Shown: one piece after another, positions 27,274-42,200 of the stretch | How the letters are laid out: every line of letters begins with the position of its first letter | Position numbering within the stretch: the first letter of the stretch is position 1 | Assembly: GCF_003336225.1 (NCBI RefSeq) | Contig: NZ_QPID01000001.1 | Span: 248,001-312,000, forward strand | Direction of reading: 5' to 3' | Length of the DNA: 64,000 nt | Source of the DNA: Corallincola holothuriorum | Lineage (GTDB): Bacteria > Pseudomonadota > Gammaproteobacteria > Enterobacterales > Neiellaceae | Notes under the pieces: generated by a model | The model's database searches: none | Told to the model about the DNA's origin: nothing | What the model saw: only the letters and a program-made list of their open reading frames with translations | Position numbers and translations under genes: made by a program

Positions 27274-30200
27274 ATGTTTAGTCGTAAATTTAGTTTCATT
27301 GCCGCACTTATTTTCACTTGTCAGGCACATGCTGCAATTGATATTCAGGCCTCTGCGCCAATTATTGAAGCGGCTGGGCAAGCCTCTTATCGTGCAATTA
27401 TTTCCGACTGCGGAAGCGTTGATATTTTAGAAGCCGGAAGTGCTTCAGAATTGCTTCCTTATTCAAGTGATGATATTTCCACGCTGGTTGACCCCTTAGA
27501 TAGCTGCTTAGTTTCATTTACTTTGGCAGGAGGGGATTATTTGTCGCCTTCTGTGAAGGTTGTTCGTTCTAATAAAGTGGAAGAACATCACGCAGAGACC
27601 TTCTACCCAGATGAACAGTCTCCCGAACTCAGTATTGTTAGTGCTGAGATTAGCAATATTGAAAGCCCTAAACAGCGCCTGTCTGTCACATTTGAAGCAT
27701 CAGATGATGTCGATCTGTCTCAGCTTGAAATCAACGCTACGGCTTTAAGAGCTTCTGATATTCGGGCTGCAGGTGGCGTTATTGCAGAAGCAAAGAGAAA
27801 CGCTTTTGCTACAACTGCTGGCTACAAGTCAATTTACCCCACCAGTAATGGACAAACTGAATTCACCTTAGTGCTAGAAGTTGAAAATTCATTAAGTGCT
27901 CAAGCTATAGCAACTGATGTGATTGTACTTGTTGATGCGATGGCTCTGGATGCGTCGGGTAATCAAACATCGATTTCAGAATTAGCGATGACAGGGGATT
28001 ACATAAAGGAAGAGGCATTATCTCTCACATTACTATCCGATAGTGTCATCATCAGCGAAGCGTTGCAGACGGTTCAACTTGAACCCGTGATTGATTTCCA
28101 ATTTCGTGGAAAGGTGAATGTTAGTGGGCTTGGGCAAGGGATTTCATATTCGTCAAGTCATCCGGACTTGGTAGCAGTGACGGCTGCAGGGTTAATTTAC
28201 CCGCTCGATGAGACTCATTCGGAAGATGTATATGTCTCGGTGAGTTACCCCGGGCTTCCGGAAAAGAAAGTTGCAGTTGATATCGATTTTACCAAGACGC
28301 TAGAAGGCGTCTTTTTCGATCTTCCTGCTCAAGACGAAAGCTTTACCATTCCTGCACTTAACTCACCGGTGACGTTACCTTCTATTGTTGGTAGATATTC
28401 AGACGGTTCAGAGGCCGCGATTCCATCCAATTGGCAGTATCAGGTGTCTATTCCTGATGCGTATACCGCGTTTCTTAAACTGCATAATGGCCAGTTGGTT
28501 GCGACTGCACCTGTTGATAGCAAATTCCCGGCGCTTATCACGGTTTCTTATCCGGCTTTGCCGGGGTTGTCAGCGCGACTAAATGTCATCGCTTTGGATG
28601 CGGTACCAACCGTGACAGTGAACTTGCCCACTGAGTTGGCGTTGCCGAGTGACTTTAAGCTTAAGGCGGAACTTCAAGATGATGTAGGGATCGCGCAAGT
28701 TGAGTTTATGGTTGATGGCGTCATTGTTGGTACACGCCAGCAGGCTCCATATGAAATTGTGATGCCGCTGCCTGATTCTATGGTTGGTCGAACACTTGAA
28801 GTGTTAGCTATTGCCACTGACACGTCAGGGCAAAAAGGAAGTTCAGAAGCGAGTATTATCCAACTAGTACAAAAGCGACAGGCAACACCGCCTGAATTCG
28901 TTTTTGAAGCACCAGATGAAGGTATTCGATTAGTTGAAAGTACTGAATTAAGCGCAAATATCAGCACTTTCCTTGGCGAGTTGTCAAAGGGACAACTTGG
29001 CAGTAGTGGCATTTCAAAAGCAGAGCTTTTCGTTGATGGTAGCCTTGTTGGACAGAGTCTGTTCCCGGTGATGCAGATCCGTCCTATAGATGGTGGCAAA
29101 GAGGGCTTGTTTGAAATCTGGCGTGTCAAATTTCAACTACCAGATATTGCGACCAGAGAAAGTGTCACTAATGTATATTTCAAGGTTTATGGTCTAAATG
29201 GTTCAGAAACCAAGTCAGAGGCTCGCTTAGTTCGTATCGTCGAAAATAGCCTGCCACAAGTCGTTATTCGTTCGCCTGAGGTTGGCAGTTTAGCGACAGT
29301 TGGTGCCACGCTCACGACAAAAGTGGAAGTGACAGATGACACATTGGGCTTAGGCACCCTGGTTGAGCTTGTTGTTAATGACGATGTAATTAGTAAGCGG
29401 ACGATAACGACGTTCAACGATGAACTCGAGGATGGCCAGACATCGAAGGTAATACACTTCGATTACGTAATCGATGCTGAAAAAGTGCAATCGACATTGG
29501 AAGTTCGGGCGCGGGTTACTGATTTTCATCAAGAAAGTATTGAAACGGCACTGCTAAAAGTGCCAGTTAAAGCAGATGATGCTCCATCTGTGGCTATTAC
29601 CTCACCGACAGAAGGCACCACTTTAACTGCTGGATTACCATTGCAGATCCGTGCTGATGCGATCGATGATGTGGGTGTCGATAAGGTTGACTTTTTCGTC
29701 AACGGCCGGTTTATCGGTAGCGATGTTAGTGCGCCATATGCCATGTTCTATGAAACACCAGAGACGATCGATAACGAGCAACCTTTATCATTAAAAGCCC
29801 TTGCAACGGACAGTGTCGGTGCAACAACTGAGAGTAATATTGTGAATGTTACTCTTGGTTTTGACGAGCAGGCACCGGTGCTGAACATCGCATCGCCTGA
29901 GTTGCAGTTCGCCGAATTTGGCCGAGATTACGCACGCGTTGTCGAACAGAGTGACTTTGTTCTAAAAGCCACTGGCTTCGACAACGTTGAAGTGATTGGG
30001 CTTGAAGTTAAAGGTATTAGGAAATCTGGCCCCACTTACATTCTAACTGGTGTGTCTAGTGACACGCTGTCTGGCAATGAGTTCCTAGCACAGGCTATTC
30101 CTGGCGAGCTTAGTGCCTTTTCAGCGTTGAAATTAGTACAAAGTCCTGCGTTCTCCGGCAGTCCGGATCGTGAATTTGATAGTTACCCGATAACTGTTTC

Positions 30201-33200
30201 AGCGTGGGACAAGAGCGGTAATCGATCTGTTGTCGATTACTGGATCGCCGTTTATCCTGATCAGGCGCCTGAGATCGTACAAGCTGTCGCAGATAAGACA
30301 TCATATTCACCCAATGACACTTTGAGATTAAGTGTATTAGCAAAAGATGATCGCGCTGTTGAATCAATTGAGTTTACCTATTGGCTGGGCCAAGAGCAGC
30401 TTGCTATCCATCGCTTTGACAAAGCGACCAACCTTGTCCCTGCACCTGAACTGTCGTTTTCTGATACGTTAGATTTAAGCCTTCTAGCTATTCCTAATAG
30501 CGATGCAGAAATTTTTATTGATGTTTTGGCTCTGGATGCGTCTTCTAATCGTTCATTAGCATTTCGCCATGAGGTTTCATTGCTGGCTGATACGAAATCT
30601 CCCAATGTTGCGTTATTACAACCGATGGCAGGAACCAGTTTAGTTGCAGATCAATTATCCGAAGTGCGTTTTGGAATTGATGATCCATCTGGATTAACGG
30701 CAGCAATACTTACGATTGATGGTGAGACGGTTTGGTCAAAGCAATTGGGCAACGTGACTGAGCACTTCGACAGTGTAAATATTCAGCCGACACCTGAGCA
30801 GACTTCTCTGACCATCGCTCTAGAAGCAGAAGATAAGTTCGGTAATCTGCAATCATCTGACTGGGAATTTGATGTTATCGGCAACGAATTGCCAGATATT
30901 TCTATCCGTCAACCTGCTGCGGGTTTGGCTGTTGTGGAAGGTGAGCAACTAACCGTAACGGCTTTGGTCACCGATGACATTGGACTGCAAGAGGTCACCT
31001 TCTTCACCACCAGTAAAGGGCAAGAGTCACTTGTTAAGTTTTACGATGACAAGAGCTTGCAGGCGGTAGTGGCTGACGGTGGTTATTTTACTGCCACGGT
31101 TAGAGTGCCGACCATTACTGATGATATGGCGATAGGGGTTAGAGCAAAGGACCAACACGATGGCACCTCATCAACCCTGCTTGAATTGCGATTTGATCAT
31201 GACAACCAAGTACCTACGATCGCGTTAGAAACACCGTCAGAACCAATTGCATTGCTACCAGGCCAATCTTTTGATGTTAGTGGTGTGGCATCTGATGATC
31301 GTATCGTAAGCGAGATCTTACCTCGCTTGGTCGCTTTAGATGGCACGCCTGTTGACGTTGTATGGGAAAGCCTGGTTAAAAAAGACCGAGTTGAACAGAT
31401 AAAAATTGGTAATGAAAATAGCTTTTCAGACACGGTCATCAGTGAACGACAGTACTCTGACTTTTTTGCTCGCCTTAGGTTGCCAGAAGATATCGCTGAC
31501 AACGGAGACAAGTTTACTTTCAGCGTCATCGCTCAAGATCATGGTGTAAATGAAACACAGTCCGTTGAAATTGATTTGACGGTGCTTGCCGATACTACCA
31601 AGCCGAAAATAGAGGTTAACTCACCTAAAGGTACTTTGGTTGAAGGACAGCCTTTCGAATTCAATATGAGCATATCCGACAATGTGGGTGTTGCCTCATA
31701 TCGTGTCACACTAGTCGCTGATGAATCCGCCGAATTAATGTCGGTCACTGATTTACGTGAGCGCTTAGTTGAAGTCGCAGAAGAAAACGTTTTCGACACT
31801 TCGCAGTTCTCTCCTGTGCTGCCGGAAGGGAAATCCGTGGCGCTCAAAGTCGTCGCAACAGACATTGCCGGCAATGAATCTGTTCATACCGAAAATCTGC
31901 TGATCAAACAGGATGAAGCGCCTGTCATTAGTATCTACGATCGCGTCCCTGAAGCTGGTTGGCAAGATGGTCAGTTGGTATTCACCGAGCTGAATATCAA
32001 AGATGACTATGCGTCTGGATCACACCCGATAAATGGTTATTCGCTGCTTTCTGGCTTTAAAACAGACACACAAGGAGAGCCAAGGGAGTGGCAGGGACAG
32101 GCTTCACTGAACGATGCTCAAAAGGAGATCGTTCAAGCTGTATTAGCCTATCCGGAGCATTCTGGTGCGGACGTCAAAATATTTCTAAATGAACGGGAGT
32201 TTGCCTCGTTCATAAATGATGAATTGGTTTATAGCCCGATCATTGCATCAAGCATTGGTTCAATTCGTATCAATATCCCCGGGCTGAATATTGGTTATAA
32301 GCTCCGCTTCGAAGAGATGGCTCTGTGTCCAGTGCAATTAACCGAAGTTGAGGTTTCATTTGAATCGTTAGTGGATAGCGGTGGCGTACTTAACTTCGAG
32401 AAATGGGTTCCTGATAACGCGCCGTATGTCGAAATTGTCCCCGTCTTTAATGATGGTAACCCTGTGCCATATTTGCAGACTATTCGTGTGGATCGTCTGG
32501 AATTAGCTAAGGCATTTAACCGCTCAACGGACAAAGTCTTGGCTGAAACACAGGTGCAGCTGACATTGACTGACCAGTTTTCACCGTCAGGGGTTTCTCA
32601 TCTAGTTGCGCTTCCTCAGTGGAAAGGTACTGCCGAAGATTTTTATGTAGAACAGAGCTGGTTGTTGCCGTTCAATGCTGAAAATCGTGAACTTTCACTG
32701 CATGGATTTGCCGCTGATTGGCGTTCAATCTCGCGTCCGCCAGTAGATTTAGACAGTTTGCTCAACGAGGTTATCGAATTCGATACTGATGTGCCCACTA
32801 TCTCTATCGCAGTGCCGACCCAAGATACGATCGTTAACGAAGGCGAACGCTTGCTGTTGGAGCTACAAGCGGCTGATAGTGCTGGGCTAAGTTCCATCAT
32901 TTTGCAAGATAACGATGGTATCTATTCGCAAATTGGTGTGCTTCCTCAACAAGATAGCTTCCAGTTTCAGTATGAGTTAGACAAGATAAAATCGGGCGGC
33001 GTTCTTAATTTAACCGCGATCGCGATTGATCGCTCTGGGCGAGAAGTTTCTAGTCAGCTGTCGTTACCTGTGACTGCGAACGATGCACCTGACTTACGGT
33101 TGGCATCACTTTCCTCCTATCGTGTTGGTGGCAAGTTCACCAAGGTAATCGACGACGCAACGCGGCTAAATTATGCTGAGTTTTGGTTGCGAACAGGGGA

Positions 33201-36200
33201 AGAGTTCGAGCTGGCGCTGGACGCCGTTGACGATATCGGAATCAATGAAATAGCGCTGTATCGCCTGACCCGTGATGGTGGGCGAGTAGTGGAGTATATC
33301 GAAGGCTTCGGCCAGTCTTGTCCGCAGCAAGATATCAAAAGGGTTTTGAACAAAGTATTACCTCTCAGCTTTGAACAAACTGAGCCCACAGAGTATCAGC
33401 TACGCGTCACAGACAAACTGGGGTTGATTACTGAAAAGAATTTTATTATTCACCCGCTGGCTAATATTGCGCCAGAGATCCGTATCGTTTCTCCTGCAAA
33501 TGATCAGTACATCGTGACGGGAACATTCAGGATTAAAGTTGGCGTTGTTGTTACTGACGACCGTTTGGTTGGTAGTTCTCAAATCAGTGTTTCAGCTAAT
33601 GGTGTTGCTCTGCCACGGGTGTCTGAGCGTGAAGTTAATGATATCGGCGCTGACGACGCACAGGTCAAAGAAGCAATCGATGAAATTTATGATGCCTTAG
33701 AAGCCAAATATTCTGTGGCCGTCGCCGACCAATATGCAGATTTAAACAGCCCTACAACCACGATAAAAACGTTTGAGTTCGAACTGCCGCAACAGGTCTA
33801 TCAGAAAAATCAGGATATTGAGTTCGTAGCAACGGTCACAGATAGTGATTCTGCATTTGGCAGTGATACGCTATCAATTATCAGTGCTGTTGATGAGATT
33901 AAGCCGGAAATCAGTGTGATTTCTCCAAGCGTCGGGATTGGCGCGGTAGAAAATGCTGATTTCACCTTAGATTGGCGTGCATATGACAATGTGAAAGTCT
34001 CCAGTATGGAGGTGTTTACAACCTATGGTCTACTAGAAACCAATCGTAACTACCGTAAGCTCGAGGATGAATATCAGCTGGTTCGTCGGGTATCATCGGT
34101 ACCTAATCTTGATGCTGATCCTATTACCAGCAACAACATAGATACGCCTCGCTACAAGCAAGTGCTACATGTCGAGCGTTTGGCCGACTTGGCAGCGAAG
34201 TTTGGCGACATAGCAGACCTCCAGAATGCTCGTTTTGATGTCTGGATTAAGGTTGTTGCGGTCGACGCTTCAGGTAACTCAACTGTTCGCGAATTCAGCT
34301 TGCCTGTGACTATTGATGAACGTCCGGTAATTGACCTGACTACACCTATCGATGGCTCTAGAGCGGTCGAAGGGGCGATGCAGTTTGTTCAGGTGAATGC
34401 TTATGACGATGTTGGTATCGACTCAGTACGTCTAATCGTTATGAGAGGCGATCAACAGCTTCTCGATATGCGCAAGACGCAAGCGCCTTATAGTTTTGCC
34501 TTGCCACTGCCAGCGTTTGACCAAGCCAATGCCGACAATAACCGACTGATATTTCGCGCTGAGGCTCTAGATACCTACGGGGCTACCTATGGTGATCTTG
34601 ATAAGCACATTGCGACAGAAAGCGCGATTATTGAACTAGTGCAGGATACGCCACCAACAGTTGCTATTGGCAACCCAGCTCATAATTCCAGCATTACCGA
34701 GGGTGAGTACCTATTAGTTCAGATCGCAGCGGCAGATGATATTGGTATCGACTCTGTGACCCTAAATGTGTCCGGACTTGTCACTGGGGACACCACTCTC
34801 GTTTCCGGTCGAGCGCCATTCGACTTTTATATATCAGTACCGTATGGCCAGTCAGGGCAAGATATACTGCTGACTGCGTCAGCCACCGAAATTGAAGGCA
34901 TTGCTAAAGCACGCTCTGTGACCGCCGTTGATACGGTATCGGTTAATGTGACCAAAGACAGTGTTGCGCCAGAAGCCGTTATTCTTAAGCCTGCAGGCGC
35001 TGGTAGTACCATTGCAGAGAAACGTCCGCTTGGATTCCAATTATCGGTCACTGACAATGTAAAAGTATCCAGTGTGCTCGTAGAGTTAATGGCTGACCAA
35101 GATTTGAATGGCAGTTTTGATGGATCGGAAGTTGTTTCCAGCACCATTTTGTTAACCGCACCTTGGTCTGGACAGCTTAATGTTCAAACCATCAAAGACT
35201 ATTTGCAAGCCGATCTGACTGCCGACACGTTACCACTGCAACTAAGAGTGGTTGCAAAGGATGGCGCAGGTAATGCCGAGGTTGTCACTCAGAATATATC
35301 GCTAATTAAGAATCAGCCTCCTCGTGTGGATCTGATCCGGTTCTTAGGTGCCGATGGCCAGATGTTCGCAAATGATGGCGACTCAGTTACTGAGGGACGT
35401 GAGATTGTCGTTGATGTTCAGGCAAGTGACCTGGAGATCGGCGTCGCTGAAGTTTCGCTATACCAAGCGAACGGCGATCCGCAAAATGCTGAATTGACAT
35501 ATTCGAAAGTGGAGACAGATTCGGCAGCACCTTACCTGTTCCATGTCCGCGTTGCTAAAGGTCATATCGGTGAAGCGATTAGCTTTAAGGCGATGGCCAA
35601 AGATGTCGATGGTAATGAATCTGAATTATCGACAGCCTATTCATTGACGATCAAGAAAGACCAAGCGCCAGCGGTCGTGATTATCGAGCCGGGTGCTGAA
35701 GCCGTGGTGATTGATGGTCAGCAACTCTCTGTTATCGCTAAAGTGACTGATGACTTAGGTGCAGAAGGCGTTGACCGGGTTCAGTTCCTGATCAACGGCA
35801 CTCCTGTTGATACTGTTTACCAAAGCATGTCAGAACTCTCCGGTGGCGCCGGTCAGTTCGACCTATATCAGATCAATATGACACCGCCTCAAGGCACCGA
35901 TGGGTTTGTGATCCAGGCCGTCGCTTATGACCGTTTGAATCAAGCCGGTACCTCTGATTTAGTCACTGTCGGTATCATTGATGATACGGTTAAACCAAAG
36001 CTGGAGATCCTTTATCCGCTAGACGGCGACGTGCTCACTGAAGGGGAAACCTTAACGGTTGCAACACTCGTTTCAGATATCGGTGTTGAGGAAGAGCGCT
36101 TTGTGCAGGCTGAATTGATCCGAGAGTATCAGCTCGCAACGGGTGAATGGGTTACTTTAAATAGTCGCACTATTGAACTGTACCGCAATGATTTGTTGGC

Positions 36201-39200
36201 AGGTCGTCCGGATGTCGTACCTGTAAGTACGCCGCAACAGCACAGCTATATTTATTGGGCGCAAGTGGCTGATGGCAATGTGATTGCGCGTCAGAGAAAT
36301 CGTAATGAGCGGGTTCGTGCTGTCGTTAGCGTCTCAACGCCAGAGCATTCCGTTAGCGAGGAAAGCGCTTATGAAGTAGGTTTGGGGATCAGTGATAGAA
36401 CCTATCTGCAGCCAGGTAATGTCAATTTAAACGTGCAGCAAACTGCTGCTCGACAGGTCTACTATTCTGCGGTTGACCAATTCAACTCAATGACGCGTCA
36501 AGGCGCATTAGTCGCCAGCTGGTCAACTGTCGACCCTGTTACGCTCGAAAATGGCGTGGCAATGATTTCCGAGGCACGTTCTAAAGTGGCCTGTGGCGCT
36601 TGTTCCGGTATCTTCCTCTCCGAATTTGTTGAAGAGGTAAATGACGACGGTGAACGCTTTGTTTACTCGGAACTGCTTAACGGCGCGTCTGAAATATTTG
36701 CTGGTGTGATCAGTGAAATTCAAGCTGACGAGCAGTTCTTATTGGCATCTAAACATGGCGTCACCGTGATAGATGTCGATGATGTGCCAGTTAACAACTT
36801 TTCTAAATTGCTAGAGAGCGAAATTGGCAAGAACCCAGATACTGGCGCAATTTATGATGGTGGAAAATTTGGTGAATTACTGATCTTCTCTGTTCAAAAT
36901 GGTGACGATCAGTTTGGTTTACCATATCTGCTTAAAGGTCGTTATGAATTACCTTATCCGCAAGCCTATGGCGTTTCTCGTTCAGATAACCTCGCATTCG
37001 TTGCTAATGGCCATGGTGGCGTTCAAGTTATTGATTTGGCAGATTTTGAGCAGCCTCGCCGGATAGGTTTTATTAAACCGGATGGTTATGCGCGAGACGT
37101 TGCGGTTTCAGGGCAGTTTGCCTACATAGCCGCAAGCCACCAGGGCTTAGTTGTTGCGAATATTGCCGATCCAACCATGCCTATCGTTGCCTATGCTGAC
37201 ACCCTTGGATTAGCTAATCGCATTGCCATTGATGGCAACACCGCTTATGTCACCGAAATGGCAGCCGACGGTACTATTTCGCAATTAAGCGTATTCAATA
37301 TTCGAGACCCCTACAATCCACGCTTTGAACGTTCGATTTCTCTCTCCCCGGGACGTAAAGAGCTGCGCGGCGGTGGCGCGTACGATGTCGTTGTTGTTGG
37401 CAACCTGGCTTATGTGACTACTCATTACCTTGATCAGGAAGACAAGCCTGCACAAAGCTTGATTGAAATTATCGATCTGGAACAACAGGACAATGCCGGT
37501 ACCGATAGTTCTGTGCCTGTAATGGTACAGCGAACTGCAGCAGAAGACGGTTTCGTTATTCGTGATTTAGCCTTTGCAAACGGTGCTGTTCAAGCGGCGG
37601 CAGGCAAACAGGGCGTTGCCCGTATTGAACTGAGCGAGTTGATGGTAGTTGACGCTGCGCCCAGTAATGGTGAGACCGGAGTGTATACCGATCTTGCTCA
37701 GGTACAGATTGAATTTTCTGCAGCGTTATCTCGCAACCAAGACTTGACGGCATATATTTCCGTATATCGCGGAGATGTTTTGGTAGATGAAGCGGGGGAT
37801 TATCAGATTGGTGAAGATGTCACCGCTGATTTTCAGGTAAGCCTGCTTGAGCGTGACATCGATAGCTCCCGAGTGGTGGTGTTAACTCCACAAACTCAAC
37901 TTGATCCTGCAACTACATACACTTGGGTCGTTAAAGCCGGATTACAGCCTTTAACGGGTTATGCACTGGCTAACGATTACCGAGCGAGCTTTATCACTTC
38001 GCCAGCAGGCAGTGTTCTGCGCCCAGATATTCAGTCGGTGTTTCCAACCAGTGGCGCGATTGATGGTGGCAATGAAATCAAGTTGATTGTGGCTAATCTT
38101 GGTTCCGGCATCACGGTGTTGTTCGGTGAACAGTTAGCGGAAGTGATCGACATTACGGCTGATGGTGACGAATCTATCGTTACCGTGATTACTCCAGCCA
38201 ATTATGCCGGTGCTGCGTCGGTTGAGGTACGAAATGAACAACAATTGTCTGACCGTATTATTGGTGGTTTCACTTACCTAGACCAATTGCAGATCAATTC
38301 GGTAAGCCCAGCGGTATTGGATGTGAAACAGGCCGGAGCGGGTGAGCATGTCACCATCGTTGGTTATGGTTTCGACAGTGACTTGGAATTAATCGCTTAT
38401 CCTCATGGTTATCCAGATCTGGCTAAGCGAGCGACGATGGATGGCAGTGGCTTACGCCTGCTAAGTAGTGAACGACTAGAGTGGGTGGTGCCAGACTTTG
38501 ATATTGCGGCTCGCAGTTATATCGATATTGAACTACGTACACCGGCAGGTCGTCTGGCGGTAAAACCGAAGGCCCTATTTTTGGGTGGTGTTTCTATCAA
38601 CCGTACACTCGAGACCCGGCAACCCTATTCTTATGCCGATTTGAATGAGGATTTGGCACGAGCGAAACAAGGCTTGCCAAGCAAATTTGTACCTGATGTG
38701 ACCAAGTTACCAGCGGGGCGCATTGTGGGTCTGCAGTCTGACGCCGAACTTGGTCTGATCTATGTTCTCGGGGCTCCGGTTCCTGGCGATGAGTCTCCAC
38801 GTTACGTTCATGGCAACGTTAGTAACCAAGAGCTGTTAAATAGCTATATCGCACCAGGTTGGTTGTCGTTGGTGCATTACAAAACGGACGCGTTGCAAGA
38901 TGCTGCGCCTATGGCTGGGCTGGGTTACTACGACTTACCGCAGGATCTGTCACCGTCTTCTATCACCCTGGGCAAAGATCACCTTTATGTTGCTGCTAAT
39001 GGCTTCCATTTGCCGCTAATTGACACCCCATATGAAGATAGCGCCTGGTTGTTAGTGTACGAGCGGGAAACTCGCTTACCTGAAGAATTGGACGGGTTGG
39101 AAAAAGATCGCGATATACTGTTTGCCATCCCGCTGCCATCAGTTGATGCACCAACCAAAATGTCTGTCGTTGATCGCCTCTTGATCGCGCAGGCAGCAGA

Positions 39201-42200
39201 CAAAGAGCTATTGCTTGTCAGCTTGGCCAATCCTTTGAAACCAACGTTATTACAACGGCTGTCGCGCGCAAATATTGGTGGATATGATCAAACCGTTAGA
39301 GTGTTTGATTATGCGGTAAGTGGCAATATTTTGCATCTGGTCGTCAGCGCGAGAGACGGGCGTTATTTAGTTGATTTTGATCTATCACGCCCTTCGTTAC
39401 CTCAACTATCAGCGCGCAAGTTGAAAGGCAATGCCAACCAGTTGGTTGCCGACGTTGGTCAGCCATCAGGCTTGATAGCCGCGGGGCAGGGAACCAGTGT
39501 CGTCGATCTGAGTCAACCGAATACCCTAGTGACACTTGGGCAATATGTTGATAATGGTTTCTCGCTGCCCTCAAACCTGGTCGCGATGGATAGCAGTCTG
39601 ACGTCCGCTGTCCAGTTTCGAACGGGAGGGTGTGGTAAGGAAAAAGCTCGGGAGGAGTTCGATTTTGTAGATGTGAGCCGTCCTGAAAATGTTCAAGTAT
39701 TAGATGCGCTAGAGATAAAGCCCTGCGGCGCAATAACTCGGGTTAAGCAGTATTCATCGAACGCTATTCAGCCGAGCGATATCAGTCAACATTTAACGGC
39801 CGATGGCGTCTATGTTGCTGTAACACCTCTTGATAAATACCGCTCAAAGTTGATGTTGATAGATACATTGACTGCTGATTTGGTTGACCACTTCCCTGGT
39901 CATGGCGCCACCGGCGTTGGCCTTGATATGGTCGGCTCGTTCGACTTTAACCACGATGTGGTGATCCCTGCAGATGAGACGGCGGGTGCCTATTTGGCCC
40001 GTTATCTCTCATTGATAGAAGAGGACGGCTCACCGCAAGGCCTACCCGTTAGTTTTTCTGCTCAAATCAACGCCACAGATCCGTCCATCGTCGAAGTTGT
40101 TCCAAGTCAGCAACTCAAAGCAAATACCGATTATCGTATTGAACTAGCCGCCGATCTTGCCGCTCGTCGCAGCGAAGGCCTGGTTACTTATAAAGTAAAC
40201 TTCCGCTCCGGTGAGAGTAGCGGCGCAGCTCCTCGTATTGTTGATGTTGAGAACGGTGTTGTTCCTATCGATGGTGGGGATGTCGTTGTTATTACCCAAC
40301 ATGCCGAAGCACCCGTTATCCGGGTTGGGGGGGAGATCGCTTCAATTGTTAGCGAAGTAACGGATGGCGAGTTGCAGCGATTCACTATCACTGTGCCGCC
40401 GCATGCCCCTGGCGTTGCGTCAATTTCCATTACCCAGAGTGATGGACGTACAGACCAGATGTTAGGCGCCGTTCGTTATATTGAACCGCTGGTGGTGAAC
40501 TCAATATCGCCAATTGTTGGCAGTGTTAATGGTGGCACCAAAATCGTTATTCAGGGGCGTGGTTTCGTTGCTGGCAATGGTTTTACCAAAGTACGCATGG
40601 CCGGAATTGAGTTGGCTGAGGAAAACGTTAACGTAGTCAGTGCAGAGCTTATTGAAGTCATTGCGCCAGCAGGTCAACTGGGCAGCACAGATCTATCTGT
40701 CGTTAATGGCGATGGTCAGTTGGTCACATTAGCAGATGTTTATACCTACCAGCAGCCAGCTAATATGCGTATTGACGGCCCACCATATCGTCTTTACCAG
40801 TTGGCGCTCGATCCGACCAATACGTACATGATGGCGGCGGCGGGTAGTGCGGGCGTGCTTATTTATAATATTGATGGCTCGACCTACACCGCTGACCAGT
40901 TGGATGTTGCCAATGCCGATGAACTGCTACAAAAGATCGACCGTGATGGCGATGGTGCTGATGATCGGATAGTCGGTCAGATCGATCTGCCAGCGGGCTA
41001 TCGTGCATTGGGCATCGATAGCTATTTCAGTCGTAATAGCAACCGGCTCTATGTTACCGCAGCCAAGTTTTCTGGTGGGGTTCCTTCTGACGCGCGGTTG
41101 TTTGTGCTTGGCGTCGACGGCAGTGACTTATCTGACGCTGCCATTATCAGATCTCTGCCGCTTTCCAGTGATTTTGCTAAGGGTATCGACCGATTAGACA
41201 GCCAGCTAGTGATCGCAATGGCTGATAAGGGCCTCGGCTTTGTCGACGCATTTTTAAATACTAAAGCCTATGTAACAACTAACTTCCCACTGCCTGACGC
41301 TCTCCCAGCATTGGATGTCGAGCAGTTAACTGTTGCTGCACAAGATCGTCCTGTGTTTGCCGTTGTTGGGGGAGAGTACAACTTTGATCAACAGCGATTA
41401 ATGTCAGTAGAGAAAGCTGGGGCAGGTGGTTTCTACTTGGTGGGTAATAGTGCAGAGCAAGGCCTACATCTGCTGTCTTCTCTTGATATACCTGCGTCAC
41501 GGGTGATGACACGTGGGAAATACGCGTTTCTAGCCGCCGGTGAGTCAGGGTTAGTGGTTGTGGATACGGCCGACTTACTTAATCCTCGCGTTGTCACTCG
41601 TATTAATGAGTTTGGATACGTCTATGATTTGTCGATTTCGAGCCATATCCTTTACATTGCTACGGATAAACAGGGCATAGTTGCAGTCGATATTAGCGAT
41701 GCGAAATCACCGGTAATTCTTGATAGTTTTGAACATGTTAGTGGTGATTATTCTCGTGCGGTGATCGCTTCGCCATACGAAGTTATTTATGGCGGGAAAG
41801 GTGTTATTCAGGCGTCTCCAGACGTGACATTGAAATTACACAGCGTCACACCAGAAACCGGTGTTGTGGAAATTAACGCCGAAGCGATTGCGTCAATCCG
41901 CTTGCGCTTTAATAAAGCGGTCGACTTGTATAATAAGAATATCGAATTTATCGATGTAGAGAGCGCAGACAACAAGTTGGTGAGTTACAGCGTTGAGTTC
42001 ATTAACAATGATGTACTGATCCATCTTGCTGACGACAACGGCTTTGCCGCAGGTGATCAGATCCGCGTGTTAGTTAAGCGCGGATTGAAAGCGACAAAAC
42101 CGGTCTTGGTTGATGACAAGCCGATAAGCGTGACGCTTTACGAATTAGCGCAGTCAATGGAACTGCCGTTCACTGTTGCGATAGATAAGCGTGAACCATT